This document shows positions 25,502-31,733 of a stretch of 31,733 nucleotides of DNA, piece by piece (positions within the stretch are counted from its first letter, which is position 1; each line of letters opens with the position of its first letter). The translations under genes were made by a program, and so were the position numbers. Source of the stretch: a virus. A model generated the notes under the pieces. That model was not told where the DNA came from and ran no database searches. It saw only the letters and a program-made list of their open reading frames with translations. Location of the stretch: the IMG/VR virus record IMGVR_UViG_3300021371_000066, positions 1-31,733 of that record, one strand, 5' to 3'.

Positions 25502-26040
25502 CAGGCGAAATAATTATTTATCCCTTCCGCATAGACTCCCGCAAGTTTAGAAATATCAGAATGAATTAAGGCAACATCTTCGCTATTGGACCCGAAGAAT
25601 GGTTCAGCGATACAGGCAGGGCAAGGGGTCTTCCGCAAGAATAAAGCTCCTCGACTCCCCCGACCTTTCGCTTTTAGACCTCGCGAGGCTAGTTCAGGAT
25701 ACGCTTTATCCATCGCATTCTTGAATTGCGTAGCTAATGTTTTTCCACCCCTACTAGTTTCCCAATGTAGCCATTCATGACCCGTTGCTTTTGGACTAGC
25801 CGAATTAAAATGCAATTCAACACAAGCGTTGATCCCATCTCTCTTCATCTTACGAGCCACGTAATTCATAGCCCCCACATAACTAGATGCTTTGTAATCA
25901 TTGTAGACAACATAAGGAACTTTCAGCATAGATGTTATTAAGGGAATTAAGGCGTTATTAAACTCCCTTTCAGAAACAGAGTTAATGTCCCATGCACCCT
26001 GATCCCCGTATCGTGAATGACCTATCGCTATCCCAATCAT
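25501..26040 (-). CDS. N-acetylmuramoyl-L-alanine amidase (endolysin), 179 aa
   Basis: This matches the Amidase_3 fold. Zinc ligands are H8 in AIGHSR, a Glu at E24 or E26, and H77 in ELHFNSA; the catalytic Glu is E146 in IAEPFFGSN. It should cut the bond between muramic acid and the stem peptide. There is no signal peptide or cell-wall-binding domain, as expected for a single-domain Gram-negative phage endolysin that needs a holin. Its start overlaps the stop of the 55-aa membrane protein (ATGA), and the putative spanin pair lies just upstream, making a complete lysis cassette. Confidence 0.9.
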   Translation of the reverse strand: MIGIAIGHSRYGDQGAWDINSVSEREFNNALIPLITSMLKVPYVVYNDYKASSYVGAMNYVARKMKRDGINACVELHFNSASPKATGHEWLHWETSRGGKTLATQFKNAMDKAYPELASRGLKAKGRGSRGALFLRKTPCPACIAEPFFGSNSEDVALIHSDISKLAGVYAEGINNYFA

Positions 26041-26204
26041 TTACTTTTTAGCATTTTGTATACAGTCACAGCAGCGACCGCAATTCCCCCTACAAGGGAC
26101 AGGATCCGGAGCCAGTATTCAAGCTGCTCTTGATACGATAAAACCACAGCAACGGTGGGTGAGACGGCTCCTATAAGGGGAACTATTAAACTATCTTTCA
26201 TCAT
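26037..26204 (-). CDS. Putative holin, two membrane spans, 55 aa
   Basis: This short gene was read directly from the minus strand. It starts at ATG 26204, overlapping the lipoprotein stop (ATGATG), and ends at a TGA overlapping the amidase start. The product begins MMKDSLIVPLIGAVSPTVAV. It has a first hydrophobic segment at about residues 5-23, a polar turn (SYQEQLEYW) and a second hydrophobic segment at about 33-49, ending YKMLKSK. Two spans, small size, a basic C-terminus and the position directly before the endolysin fit a class II-type holin. A second tail-end ATG (26201) is also possible. An alternative is an antiholin or pinholin. Confidence 0.65.
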   Translation of the reverse strand: MMKDSLIVPLIGAVSPTVAVVLSYQEQLEYWLRILSLVGGIAVAAVTVYKMLKSK

Positions 26205-26443
26205 TTTGATCCAATAATAATTGCTCTGCGGTAACTATAGTCACTGTGGAATTTATGTTGTTGCCGCCCCGTTAATACACCCTCTACAAAATGATATTCG
26301 GTTCCTTCTATAAGAGTGATCGTAGGGGGATCATGTAGTGCGCTTGAGTTCACGATGGAGGCGTTTCGCGACCCGCTCAAGCCGCAGCTTTGCAGCAGGG
26401 CTGCCATCGGCAGCAAGCCCATCAATCTCATCTTCCAATTCAT
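26201..26443 (-). CDS. Small lipoprotein, possible outer-membrane spanin (Rz1-like), 80 aa
   Basis: The N-terminus is a lipoprotein signal: MNWKMR, a hydrophobic stretch LMGLLPMAAL, then a lipobox LLQSC with the lipidated Cys at residue 20. The mature part is about 61 residues, ending SDYSYRRAIIIGSK. The first 113 bp overlap the 61-aa gene in another frame, the classic Rz/Rz1 arrangement, and a holin-like gene and endolysin follow immediately. An outer-membrane spanin is therefore plausible. Unlike typical Rz1, the mature protein is not proline-rich. A superinfection-exclusion lipoprotein is the alternative. AGAAGA stands 8 bases ahead of the start. Confidence 0.65.
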   Translation of the reverse strand: MNWKMRLMGLLPMAALLQSCGLSGSRNASIVNSSALHDPPTITLIEGTEYHFVEGVLTGRQQHKFHSDYSYRRAIIIGSK

Positions 26444-26516
26444 AAACGTATCTTCTGTGTTTTAGTTTTATGTATAGAACATAAGCTTCTAGTGCAGCAG
26501 CGATGGCTCTAATCAT
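26331..26516 (-). CDS. Small helical protein, possible inner-membrane spanin partner, 61 aa
   Basis: The N-terminal 18 residues are moderately hydrophobic (IRAIAAALEAYVLYIKL) and may be a membrane anchor. They are followed by a charged helix (YVYELEDEIDGLAADGSP, then KLRLERVAKRLHRELKR). The C-terminal 113 bp overlap the lipoprotein gene in a different frame. N-terminal anchor plus coiled coil plus an overlapping lipoprotein is the Rz/Rz1 pattern. At 61 residues it is much shorter than most inner-membrane spanins, so it may instead be an unrelated small protein of the lysis region. It starts 1 bp after the 58-aa gene's stop. Confidence 0.55.
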   Translation of the reverse strand: MIRAIAAALEAYVLYIKLKHRRYVYELEDEIDGLAADGSPAAKLRLERVAKRLHRELKRTT

Positions 26517-26517
26517 T

Positions 26518-26694
26518 TTATTTCTTCGCTTGACCGAAATTTAACGCTGCCCATTCCAGCACGAGGTATAGCTTTCGGACAATGCCATCATCTTTAGGTG
26601 TGGGAGTCAGGGCGCAAATTGCGGAGGCCGCAGCCACGATAGCTGTGGCGACTGAAATAAGGTTTTCTTTGTTTTCTAGGATATAATTTAGCAT
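26518..26694 (-). CDS. Small holin-like membrane protein, 58 aa
   Basis: This gene was read directly from the minus strand between the 321-aa gene (2 bp after its stop) and the 61-aa gene. The product begins MLNYILENKENLISVATAIV, has one membrane segment at about residues 13-30, then the motif LTPTPKDDGIVRKLY and a C-terminal ALNFGQAKK. The TPTPKDD...LY...ALN pattern recalls small conserved membrane proteins found near the lysis genes of many phages. It could be a holin, antiholin or another lysis accessory. With the 55-aa protein it gives two holin candidates in one cassette. Confidence 0.65.
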   Translation of the reverse strand: MLNYILENKENLISVATAIVAAASAICALTPTPKDDGIVRKLYLVLEWAALNFGQAKK

Positions 26695-26696
26695 GG

Positions 26697-27662
26697 TTAC
26701 ATTACGTTAGGTATTCGAGAACCAGATCCAGTTGGATCAAAGTTCACTGCGGGTTTAGCCGAGCCTCGATAGGCGTCTAGCTCTTCTTCTAAAAGTTGTC
26801 TACACACATTCCAGTGATAGTTTGCCCGTTCCAAATCCGCATTGTCTTCTGCTACAGTCCCCAATAACCCATGTTTTATCGCGTTAATATTACTGGGTCG
26901 AACTACATCAAAGCTGTTAATAAGATTTTTGAACTTTCTTTTAACCAATACTCTGATTGTTTTCTTAGTGCCATTTGAAATGTCGTTACCCAACCGATAC
27001 CTACGGAAACTATTAATTTTATTTGCTTCTTGGACGGTTCCCAACTCCAGCTTGTTAGTAGCGTCAGCAATATTAACTGCTGTGATCTTTACAGGAGCGG
27101 ACAGAGACGAGTCCCCATTTCGTATTTCTGTAATCGTAGTGAACTGAACTGAACCTGACGTAATATTATTTGAAGCTGTGTCGAGATTAGGGGTGTATGT
27201 CTGCAAGACAGGGGTAGAAGCATTGTTCAGTCCCGTAATTGAAATAAAGTTAGTAGAAGTTCTGGGAATCTCAGTCGCAGGGGAAATGGGCTCGATACTA
27301 ATCGTATAGGCTTTAGAGGTTTCAAGTTCATTCACTGTCGGAGCGAACCCATCATCAACCAAACCATAACCATAGAGAGTAGAACCATCTCTATTTCTCC
27401 CAGTAATTCGATAGTCATGGAATTGTGCCTTTGCCCTAACAGGGTCGTTATCCACCATAGCTGATACGATAGACTCCGAATCATCGGGCAGGGTGAAGTT
27501 ACCATCAGTAGTCGAAATAGTAGTCTCGTATAATAAATCCCGCCACATCCCCATCGCGTAAAGCCGAGGCATAACAAGATTGAGTTCCTGAACGAACGAG
27601 GAACCTACAGTTTTATATTTAGAGAGGGCTTCTTCTACCCCCGCTACGGTAAGAGTAGCCAT
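26697..27662 (-). CDS. Probable virion structural or connector protein, 321 aa
   Basis: The N-terminus (VEEALSKYKTVGSSFVQELNLVMPRLYAMGMWRD) and C-terminus (ERANYHWNVCRQLLEEELDAYRG) are helical. The middle is Thr/Ser/Asn-rich and beta-like. This helix, beta domain, helix layout is typical of head-tail adaptor or tail tubular proteins of podoviruses, but I cannot name the family. It lies between the 828-aa structural protein and the lysis genes. A sigma70-like promoter with leaderless geometry and an inverted repeat precede the ATG, so it may begin a separate transcription unit that includes the lysis genes. Confidence 0.6.
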   Translation of the reverse strand: MATLTVAGVEEALSKYKTVGSSFVQELNLVMPRLYAMGMWRDLLYETTISTTDGNFTLPDDSESIVSAMVDNDPVRAKAQFHDYRITGRNRDGSTLYGYGLVDDGFAPTVNELETSKAYTISIEPISPATEIPRTSTNFISITGLNNASTPVLQTYTPNLDTASNNITSGSVQFTTITEIRNGDSSLSAPVKITAVNIADATNKLELGTVQEANKINSFRRYRLGNDISNGTKKTIRVLVKRKFKNLINSFDVVRPSNINAIKHGLLGTVAEDNADLERANYHWNVCRQLLEEELDAYRGSAKPAVNFDPTGSGSRIPNVM

Positions 27663-27687
27663 AAAGATATCTTAATTTAATATCTTT
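27663..27687. repeat. Inverted repeat abutting the 321-aa gene start
   Basis: AAAGATAT (27663-27670) and ATATCTTT (27680-27687) form an 8-bp inverted repeat with a 9-nt gap. It covers the -10 and part of the spacer of the promoter at 27669-27697 and touches the start codon. No T run follows, so an operator is more likely than a terminator. Confidence 0.6.
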
Positions 27688-27697
27688 AATCAGTCAA
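27669..27697 (-). promoter_or_regulatory. Sigma70-like promoter for the 321-aa gene and lysis cassette
   Basis: On the minus strand TTGACT (27697-27692), a 17-bp spacer and TAAGAT (27674-27669) end six bases before ATG 27662. No Shine-Dalgarno site is present. Spacing to the start codon is the same as for the promoter at 15144-15172, which supports both. Confidence 0.55.
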
Positions 27698-27704
27698 GGC
27701 GGGG

Positions 27705-30191
27705 CTAAGAACCACAATTTCCACATGTAGCGACGGATGAATCCCCATCCGGATCTATCGCCACTTTAATAGTAGCAGTATTTGATGGGGGCTCCAATAA
27801 ATCTCCTGACCAATCTGTGTTTTCTTTATATACAGTTACTGGAGAACCTACGTTGGGGATATTTACTGATGGTAGCGTAGCCTTAATAAACTCTGTAGTT
27901 AGTGATGCGCCAGAGACAACCGGATCAGTAGTGGGTGCAGACACAACGTCCGATATGGCAGTCATCGTATCAGCTTTCAATACTTTTATTTCGCCCACAG
28001 TGTCTGACCCCGAATCAGCTATCACGTTCTTTTGTGTAGCCCCGACCACACCTCCTGCATTAAAGCCAATCCCATTAATAACACTAACTTGTGAAGCCCC
28101 AACAATACCATTCGGATTGGTCGTCGCAGAGGTCAAAACAGTTTGGGCCTGTAAATCTTTTAACACCCCCGTAACCGCTGTTGGGTTTACCGCAAAGTTT
28201 GGCTTCGTGAATGCATCATTCCCATCCCCATCTTCTCTGGTGATTCCATACTTCGTAGTTGTCGCCGTTATAACATTCTGCAATGTAGCCCCAGAGGGAA
28301 CTGAGGCCGTGGTATCTACGCTGTTGTGAAATGCATTTGAAGCAATGTTTGTCCCAACAATACCCTGACCTAAATTCACACTTTCAACTCCATAACCAAA
28401 GGGAGTGAATGTTTGATTTGTTCCATCGGTTAAAAAATTGGGGAAAGTTGGCGCACTATGAGATTGTGGATCATTACTGGTCTCATAACCCATAACCCAA
28501 ACCCACTTAGTAGGAGTATTATCAGATCCTTCAAACTCAATAGGAATTGCTACTAAAGGTATTCCTGCGGCCTCAGTTTTTACACCCCCACGAACAAAAT
28601 CATTTTCATCATTAGCTGAAACAACAATATTATTACTATCTGAAGCCCCGCCTGTCCACGCATTCCCAGAACCCACACTCGTGATAGCCGCTGCTGTAGT
28701 TCCTCCTTGCCACGCTTGACCCGTAGTTGAACCCGTGACGACTTGCCCGACTGAACCGCCAGCCCAACCTTCTACAGAACCTGCATCCACTGTGTATATA
28801 GCCGCTGCGGATCCTCCGGTATAAGAATACCCCGTAGTTGTCGCAGTTACAACATTTGAATTACTCCCCTGCGCCCAAACATCAGACCGATTACCAGAAG
28901 AAGTAGCGACTTGGCTTAATGACCCACCCACGTATCCGTCCTGAGTTGAACCCCCTTTCCAAACATTAATTTTGTCCCCCGTAGTCGGTTCAGGTAATAC
29001 GGAAACAGGCGTATAATCTGTGTGTGCTTGTGTCGAAGAGTTCCCCCCAGTCCAAGCCGCCTGCTTATGACTTGAAAAGTCAGAAGAAGCAGCTTGTGCC
29101 TGAGTGCCTGAAGCCGCTTGAAGAACACTCGCGGTCTGTAAAGTTTTTTTACTTAACGTTTTAGTAGGTATACTTTTGAGACAGTTTACTAAACCATCTT
29201 CTACAACACCCATTCTGGAACCGCCGACAAGCCACTCTGCTTTATATCCATTACCCCTAACTACAATTTCATTCGCGTTGGCTTTATCGAAATTAGGATT
29301 TAAAGTGACGCCGTCAGCTTGATACTCTCCCTCGTAATGAACTCGTATTCTAGCTGTCCCACAATATGGGTTGTCGTTTGAGTCATACGAACCCCCTTTA
29401 TCTTTGATGGTCCTTAATTCTTTGTGATCATCTCCAACGATATAATTCCGGTATACATTCTTTCCAGACCCTACATTTTTAAGTTTATTGTAACCTGTGT
29501 TCCAAATTAAGGGGCCTCTTTGCCCCATAACACTACCCATAAGTCTAGCCTGCCGACCATCTTTAGACGCATCAAATTGACGTGCTTCTATTTTGCCATC
29601 TACAATCCAACAGATAGGTATATAATAATCACCATCACTACCATAACCGGAATGACTAGATGCTTCGGGGTCGTCTTCATTAGGTAATTCAAAATGAGTT
29701 GTATCGGGGAGATCACCACCTACTTCTAACCGATATACACCAGCTAGTGTATCCTTTATACGACCTTGATTATCTGTTTCAAAATGCCCATAAACAACCC
29801 CATTTCTTGGGCACTCAATAATTAATGGGTGAAGAGCATGTATTTTTACTGATGCATTTTTAGGATTTATTTCGTAGATGTTGGCAGCAGATATACAAAC
29901 CTGCATGTCTCCATTATTATTGAAACGATAAGGCTCATGCTCTTGTCGAAAATGCTCATCAACATGCTTTGCTTCTGCTGTATCTACCCTAGGCCCAGAA
30001 CCTCCGGTATAGAATCTTGATTCTGCCATATCAGCTACCCCCGCTAAAGGGTTAGCTATAAATGGTTTAGCTTCTTCAAGCTCGACTTCTTCCAAATTTT
30101 CTAAAGGCTCATCAAGTCTATCATTTAGACTGCCCTCTTCTCCCCCTCTAAAAGAGTCTACAAAGCGTTTAAAAAAATTTTCTTTAGCCAT
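27705..30191 (-). CDS. Large virion structural or tail-fibre-like protein with WxGG repeats, 828 aa
   Basis: The N-terminal third is globular and acidic (an EEVELEEAKPF stretch, then beta-rich segments such as VYRLEVGGDLPD). From about residue 379 to 535 the protein has repeats with the core W/Y-x-GG-S/T followed by Val/Thr/Ser-rich strands, spaced mostly 18-19 residues. A second low-complexity part (about 600-780) repeats GIVGxxxxxVI-like strands. The tail ends CGNCGS. There is no signal peptide or enzyme motif. The repeats suggest a beta-solenoid or fibre, so a tail fibre or surface decoration protein is possible. It lies between the 422-aa protein (3 bp gap) and the 321-aa protein. Family not recognised. 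Confidence 0.6.
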   Translation of the reverse strand: MAKENFFKRFVDSFRGGEEGSLNDRLDEPLENLEEVELEEAKPFIANPLAGVADMAESRFYTGGSGPRVDTAEAKHVDEHFRQEHEPYRFNNNGDMQVCISAANIYEINPKNASVKIHALHPLIIECPRNGVVYGHFETDNQGRIKDTLAGVYRLEVGGDLPDTTHFELPNEDDPEASSHSGYGSDGDYYIPICWIVDGKIEARQFDASKDGRQARLMGSVMGQRGPLIWNTGYNKLKNVGSGKNVYRNYIVGDDHKELRTIKDKGGSYDSNDNPYCGTARIRVHYEGEYQADGVTLNPNFDKANANEIVVRGNGYKAEWLVGGSRMGVVEDGLVNCLKSIPTKTLSKKTLQTASVLQAASGTQAQAASSDFSSHKQAAWTGGNSSTQAHTDYTPVSVLPEPTTGDKINVWKGGSTQDGYVGGSLSQVATSSGNRSDVWAQGSNSNVVTATTTGYSYTGGSAAAIYTVDAGSVEGWAGGSVGQVVTGSTTGQAWQGGTTAAAITSVGSGNAWTGGASDSNNIVVSANDENDFVRGGVKTEAAGIPLVAIPIEFEGSDNTPTKWVWVMGYETSNDPQSHSAPTFPNFLTDGTNQTFTPFGYGVESVNLGQGIVGTNIASNAFHNSVDTTASVPSGATLQNVITATTTKYGITREDGDGNDAFTKPNFAVNPTAVTGVLKDLQAQTVLTSATTNPNGIVGASQVSVINGIGFNAGGVVGATQKNVIADSGSDTVGEIKVLKADTMTAISDVVSAPTTDPVVSGASLTTEFIKATLPSVNIPNVGSPVTVYKENTDWSGDLLEPPSNTATIKVAIDPDGDSSVATCGNCGS
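28585..29054 (-). repeat. Coding WxGG repeat array, about 54-bp period
   Basis: W/Y-x-GG cores (one degenerate WAQGS, and a last VRGG) are encoded at about 29054, 28961, 28877, 28823, 28766, 28712, 28658 and 28595. Most inner intervals are 54 or 57 bp, i.e. 18 or 19 codons. Codons differ between copies, so the repeat is conserved at protein level more than at DNA level. Confidence 0.75.
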
Positions 30192-30194
30192 CTG

Positions 30195-31463
30195 CTACGG
30201 CATTTGAGGTTTATAAACTGTCCACGTAGTTCTTATATACCCACCCCTTCCGGATTCCTGTTTATCCCTAATCACTAAAGTATCAGGCCATGTTGGGGGA
30301 GAAGTAACAGGAAGTTCTTTTTCATATATGTTATATGAATAAACAGGATCTTCTGTGCCTGTGCTACAAGTAAACCCACCACCATTCATCAAACAAGGTG
30401 GAATGTTAATTCTCACATAAGGAGTCGTAAACGAAAAGGACTCTGGTAGCATCTGATACGCTTGAACATTGTCGTGGGAAACCGCTCGCCATTTAACGTC
30501 TACCCGAGCCTTACATGGACCAGAATACCCTTCTGGGTTCATGTGATACTCAGGCATAGTTTCTAACTGCCCATCATGTCTTTCCCAATCGGCAATATCT
30601 ATGGCCTCAAGAACAGGCGGGAAAGTGTGGTCAACCGTAGTAAAATAACTATCTACATTAATAACTGGATTAGTAGTCCCACCCCCATCACCACCTGCGA
30701 CTATTTCTTTTCTGATGATCTCAAACCAATCAGCAGATATTCTTTTCCCTTCTCGATACTTACCTATTTTAATACTAGAGTCATCAGAATCTGAAACAAC
30801 CGCGACCGCCCAATAAGCATGATCCGGATTGATAATTAAATTGTTAATCGTAACACTCTGTCCTGATGGCGTCTCACCTGTGTATAAATAACTAACAGAT
30901 GTTTTCAAATTTCGATGTGATAAATCATCCCATTTAAGAATATCTATAACTTTTCTAACAAAATAAATTCGCTGCTCTACAACAAAAACTCCATCTAATT
31001 CCCGATCCCCCAACCTTTTTTGAGTTCTCGACATTAAGATATAGCCCTTACCAGAAAAATTAGCCGCTGCTGGCTCAGTTGGCATTGCAGCACCAGCTAA
31101 TAACGCTGAGTCATCTTCTTTAAACTCAGATCTTAAACTCACATACGTCCTTACAACAGTATCAAATTTAGTATCCCCAAGGCTGGCCTGAGAATATTCA
31201 AAGTTATACTCATCCTGAGAAGCCCGAGTGTTGGCGTAATAATAATAGTAAAGCTGCCCATTAGGGTCAGCTTGCTTAACATAAGCTAATATATGGTCAG
31301 GGTAATTTACCGTATCAGGGTGTGCCGTCCCATATGCCGGAGGAACCTTCCCAACCCTTTGGGCATCAACTGTCTCGAAAAATAGTAAATCTTGAACATT
31401 TGGGGATACAAATGTTAAGACAGTCTGCCTTTGGGGGCTGGGTTGGTTTCTTTGAATAGGCAT
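30195..31463 (-). CDS. Probable virion structural protein, 422 aa
   Basis: The product is beta-rich and aromatic, with segments such as GQLYYYYYANTRAS, KGYILMSRTQKRLGD and RIYFVRKVIDILKWDD, and a C-terminal beta region with three Cys (NIPPCLMNGGGFTCSTG plus one earlier). It has no signal peptide or enzyme motif. The start shares a base with the preceding stop (TAATG). It lies directly before the 828-aa protein on the same strand, in a structural block. I do not recognise the family; a tail or capsid-associated protein is inferred from position and composition. Confidence 0.55.
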   Translation of the reverse strand: MPIQRNQPSPQRQTVLTFVSPNVQDLLFFETVDAQRVGKVPPAYGTAHPDTVNYPDHILAYVKQADPNGQLYYYYYANTRASQDEYNFEYSQASLGDTKFDTVVRTYVSLRSEFKEDDSALLAGAAMPTEPAAANFSGKGYILMSRTQKRLGDRELDGVFVVEQRIYFVRKVIDILKWDDLSHRNLKTSVSYLYTGETPSGQSVTINNLIINPDHAYWAVAVVSDSDDSSIKIGKYREGKRISADWFEIIRKEIVAGGDGGGTTNPVINVDSYFTTVDHTFPPVLEAIDIADWERHDGQLETMPEYHMNPEGYSGPCKARVDVKWRAVSHDNVQAYQMLPESFSFTTPYVRINIPPCLMNGGGFTCSTGTEDPVYSYNIYEKELPVTSPPTWPDTLVIRDKQESGRGGYIRTTWTVYKPQMP

Positions 31464-31678
31464 TAGCTCTGGTCGCCTTCGCCCTCACCTTCCTCAGCCG
31501 CTTCTTCTTGCAATGAGGCTCCAGCTTCTTGGAGCTTCTTTGTAAGGTGGACAGCGGCCTCAGCTACTTGAAGACCTGCGGCTTTCGTCGCAAGGTCAAT
31601 CAATTTGATTAGGGCGTTAGCTTCGTTTGTGTTTAAAGTAAGTTCAATATTTTCGTCCATACGGACAAAAGTTCGCAT
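31463..31678 (-). CDS. Small phage protein with acidic tail, 71 aa
   Basis: The start at ATG 31678 overlaps the preceding stop (TAATG); an internal ATG at codon 7 (MDENIELTLNTNEANALIK) is an alternative and better resembles the N-terminus of short phage proteins of this kind. Two helices follow (ALIKLIDLATKAAGLQ, then AVHLTKKLQEAG), then a Glu/Gly-rich acidic tail ending EGDQS. Small proteins of this sort often lie among structural genes. Role unknown. Its stop overlaps the start of the 422-aa gene (TAATG). Confidence 0.6.
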   Translation of the reverse strand: MRTFVRMDENIELTLNTNEANALIKLIDLATKAAGLQVAEAAVHLTKKLQEAGASLQEEAAEEGEGEGDQS

Positions 31679-31733
31679 TATTCTTCGTCGGTTGCAAGCG
31701 TTTCTTCGTCTTCCTCAACTGGCTCTGGCTCCG
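31678..31733 (-). CDS. 3' end of an upstream gene, acidic C-terminus
   Basis: A minus-strand frame enters from the right edge and stops at 31680-31678 (TAA), sharing a base with the next ATG. Only the last 17 codons are visible, reading EPEPVEEDEETLTADEE. The identity cannot be determined. The gene order and acidic tail would fit a scaffold or other structural gene. Confidence 0.4.
   Translation of the reverse strand, partial: EPEPVEEDEETLATDEE

Noticed and set aside
27817-28329. 170-aa plus-strand frame opposite the 828-aa gene
   Set aside because: It mirrors the Thr/Val/Gly-rich repeats of the minus-strand gene and has no start context or neighbours on its strand.
1-31733. tRNA genes, CRISPR arrays, insertion sequences, integrase or attachment sites
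   Set aside because: Reading both strands I saw no tRNA-like fold with a TPsiC-type arm, no regularly spaced non-coding repeats, no transposase or integrase motifs and no paired direct repeats at gene ends. No covariance-model search was possible.

Overview
This window is part of a tailed double-stranded DNA phage genome (Caudoviricetes) and is almost entirely coding. It holds a large terminase and its probable small subunit, a family A DNA polymerase, a primase-helicase, a RuvC-like resolvase, a RecB/Cas4-like nuclease, virion proteins and a lysis cassette. No integrase, repressor, tRNA, CRISPR array or insertion sequence was seen, so nothing points to lysogeny. A lipoprotein gene and a peptidoglycan amidase fit a Gram-negative host. 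The Leu at the PolA '762' position, together with these gene families, resembles uncultured aquatic virus genomes, but host and taxon cannot be settled from sequence alone.

Layout. (1) 1-2314, plus strand: 3' part of a superfamily 2 helicase, then overlapping tiny genes, a 32-residue membrane peptide and an Nmad1/DUF1599-like protein. (2) 2304-16956, minus strand, read right to left: terminase large subunit, a 336-aa glycine-rich repeat protein, a 409-aa coiled-coil protein, and a 3510-aa giant protein that takes a third of the window. The giant carries a zincin-like peptidase domain, a degenerate second zincin-like segment, a methyltransferase-like fold and a C-terminal region with hydrophobic segments. 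(3) 16974-24712, plus strand: probable terminase small subunit, two unknown genes, RuvC-like resolvase, RecB-like nuclease, a possible ssDNA-binding protein, a small coiled-coil gene, a leader-like element with a strong hairpin, DNA polymerase and AEP primase-SF3 helicase. (4) 24675-31733, minus strand: virion proteins (truncated acidic-tailed gene, 71 aa, 422 aa, 828 aa with WxGG repeats, 321 aa), then lysis genes (58-aa and 55-aa membrane proteins, an overlapping spanin-like pair, amidase), a small HExxE protein and a PD-(D/E)XK nuclease-like protein.

Working together. The plus block of region 3 supplies replication and recombination functions. The minus blocks supply packaging, ejected or internal virion proteins, structural proteins and lysis. 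The strand blocks meet tail to tail at 2304-2314 and 24675-24712 with overlapping gene ends and no evident terminator. They meet head to head at 16957-16973, where only 17 bp separate the terL and terS-like start codons and two sigma70-like promoters interlock. Sigma70-like promoters whose -10 boxes lie 6 or 7 nt before the start codon precede three genes (336 aa, nuclease, 321 aa). With the near absence of Shine-Dalgarno sites, this suggests much leaderless or coupled translation. Small genes below about 60 residues were found by direct reading at 1906-2004, 20625-20693, 26037-26204 and 26518-26694.
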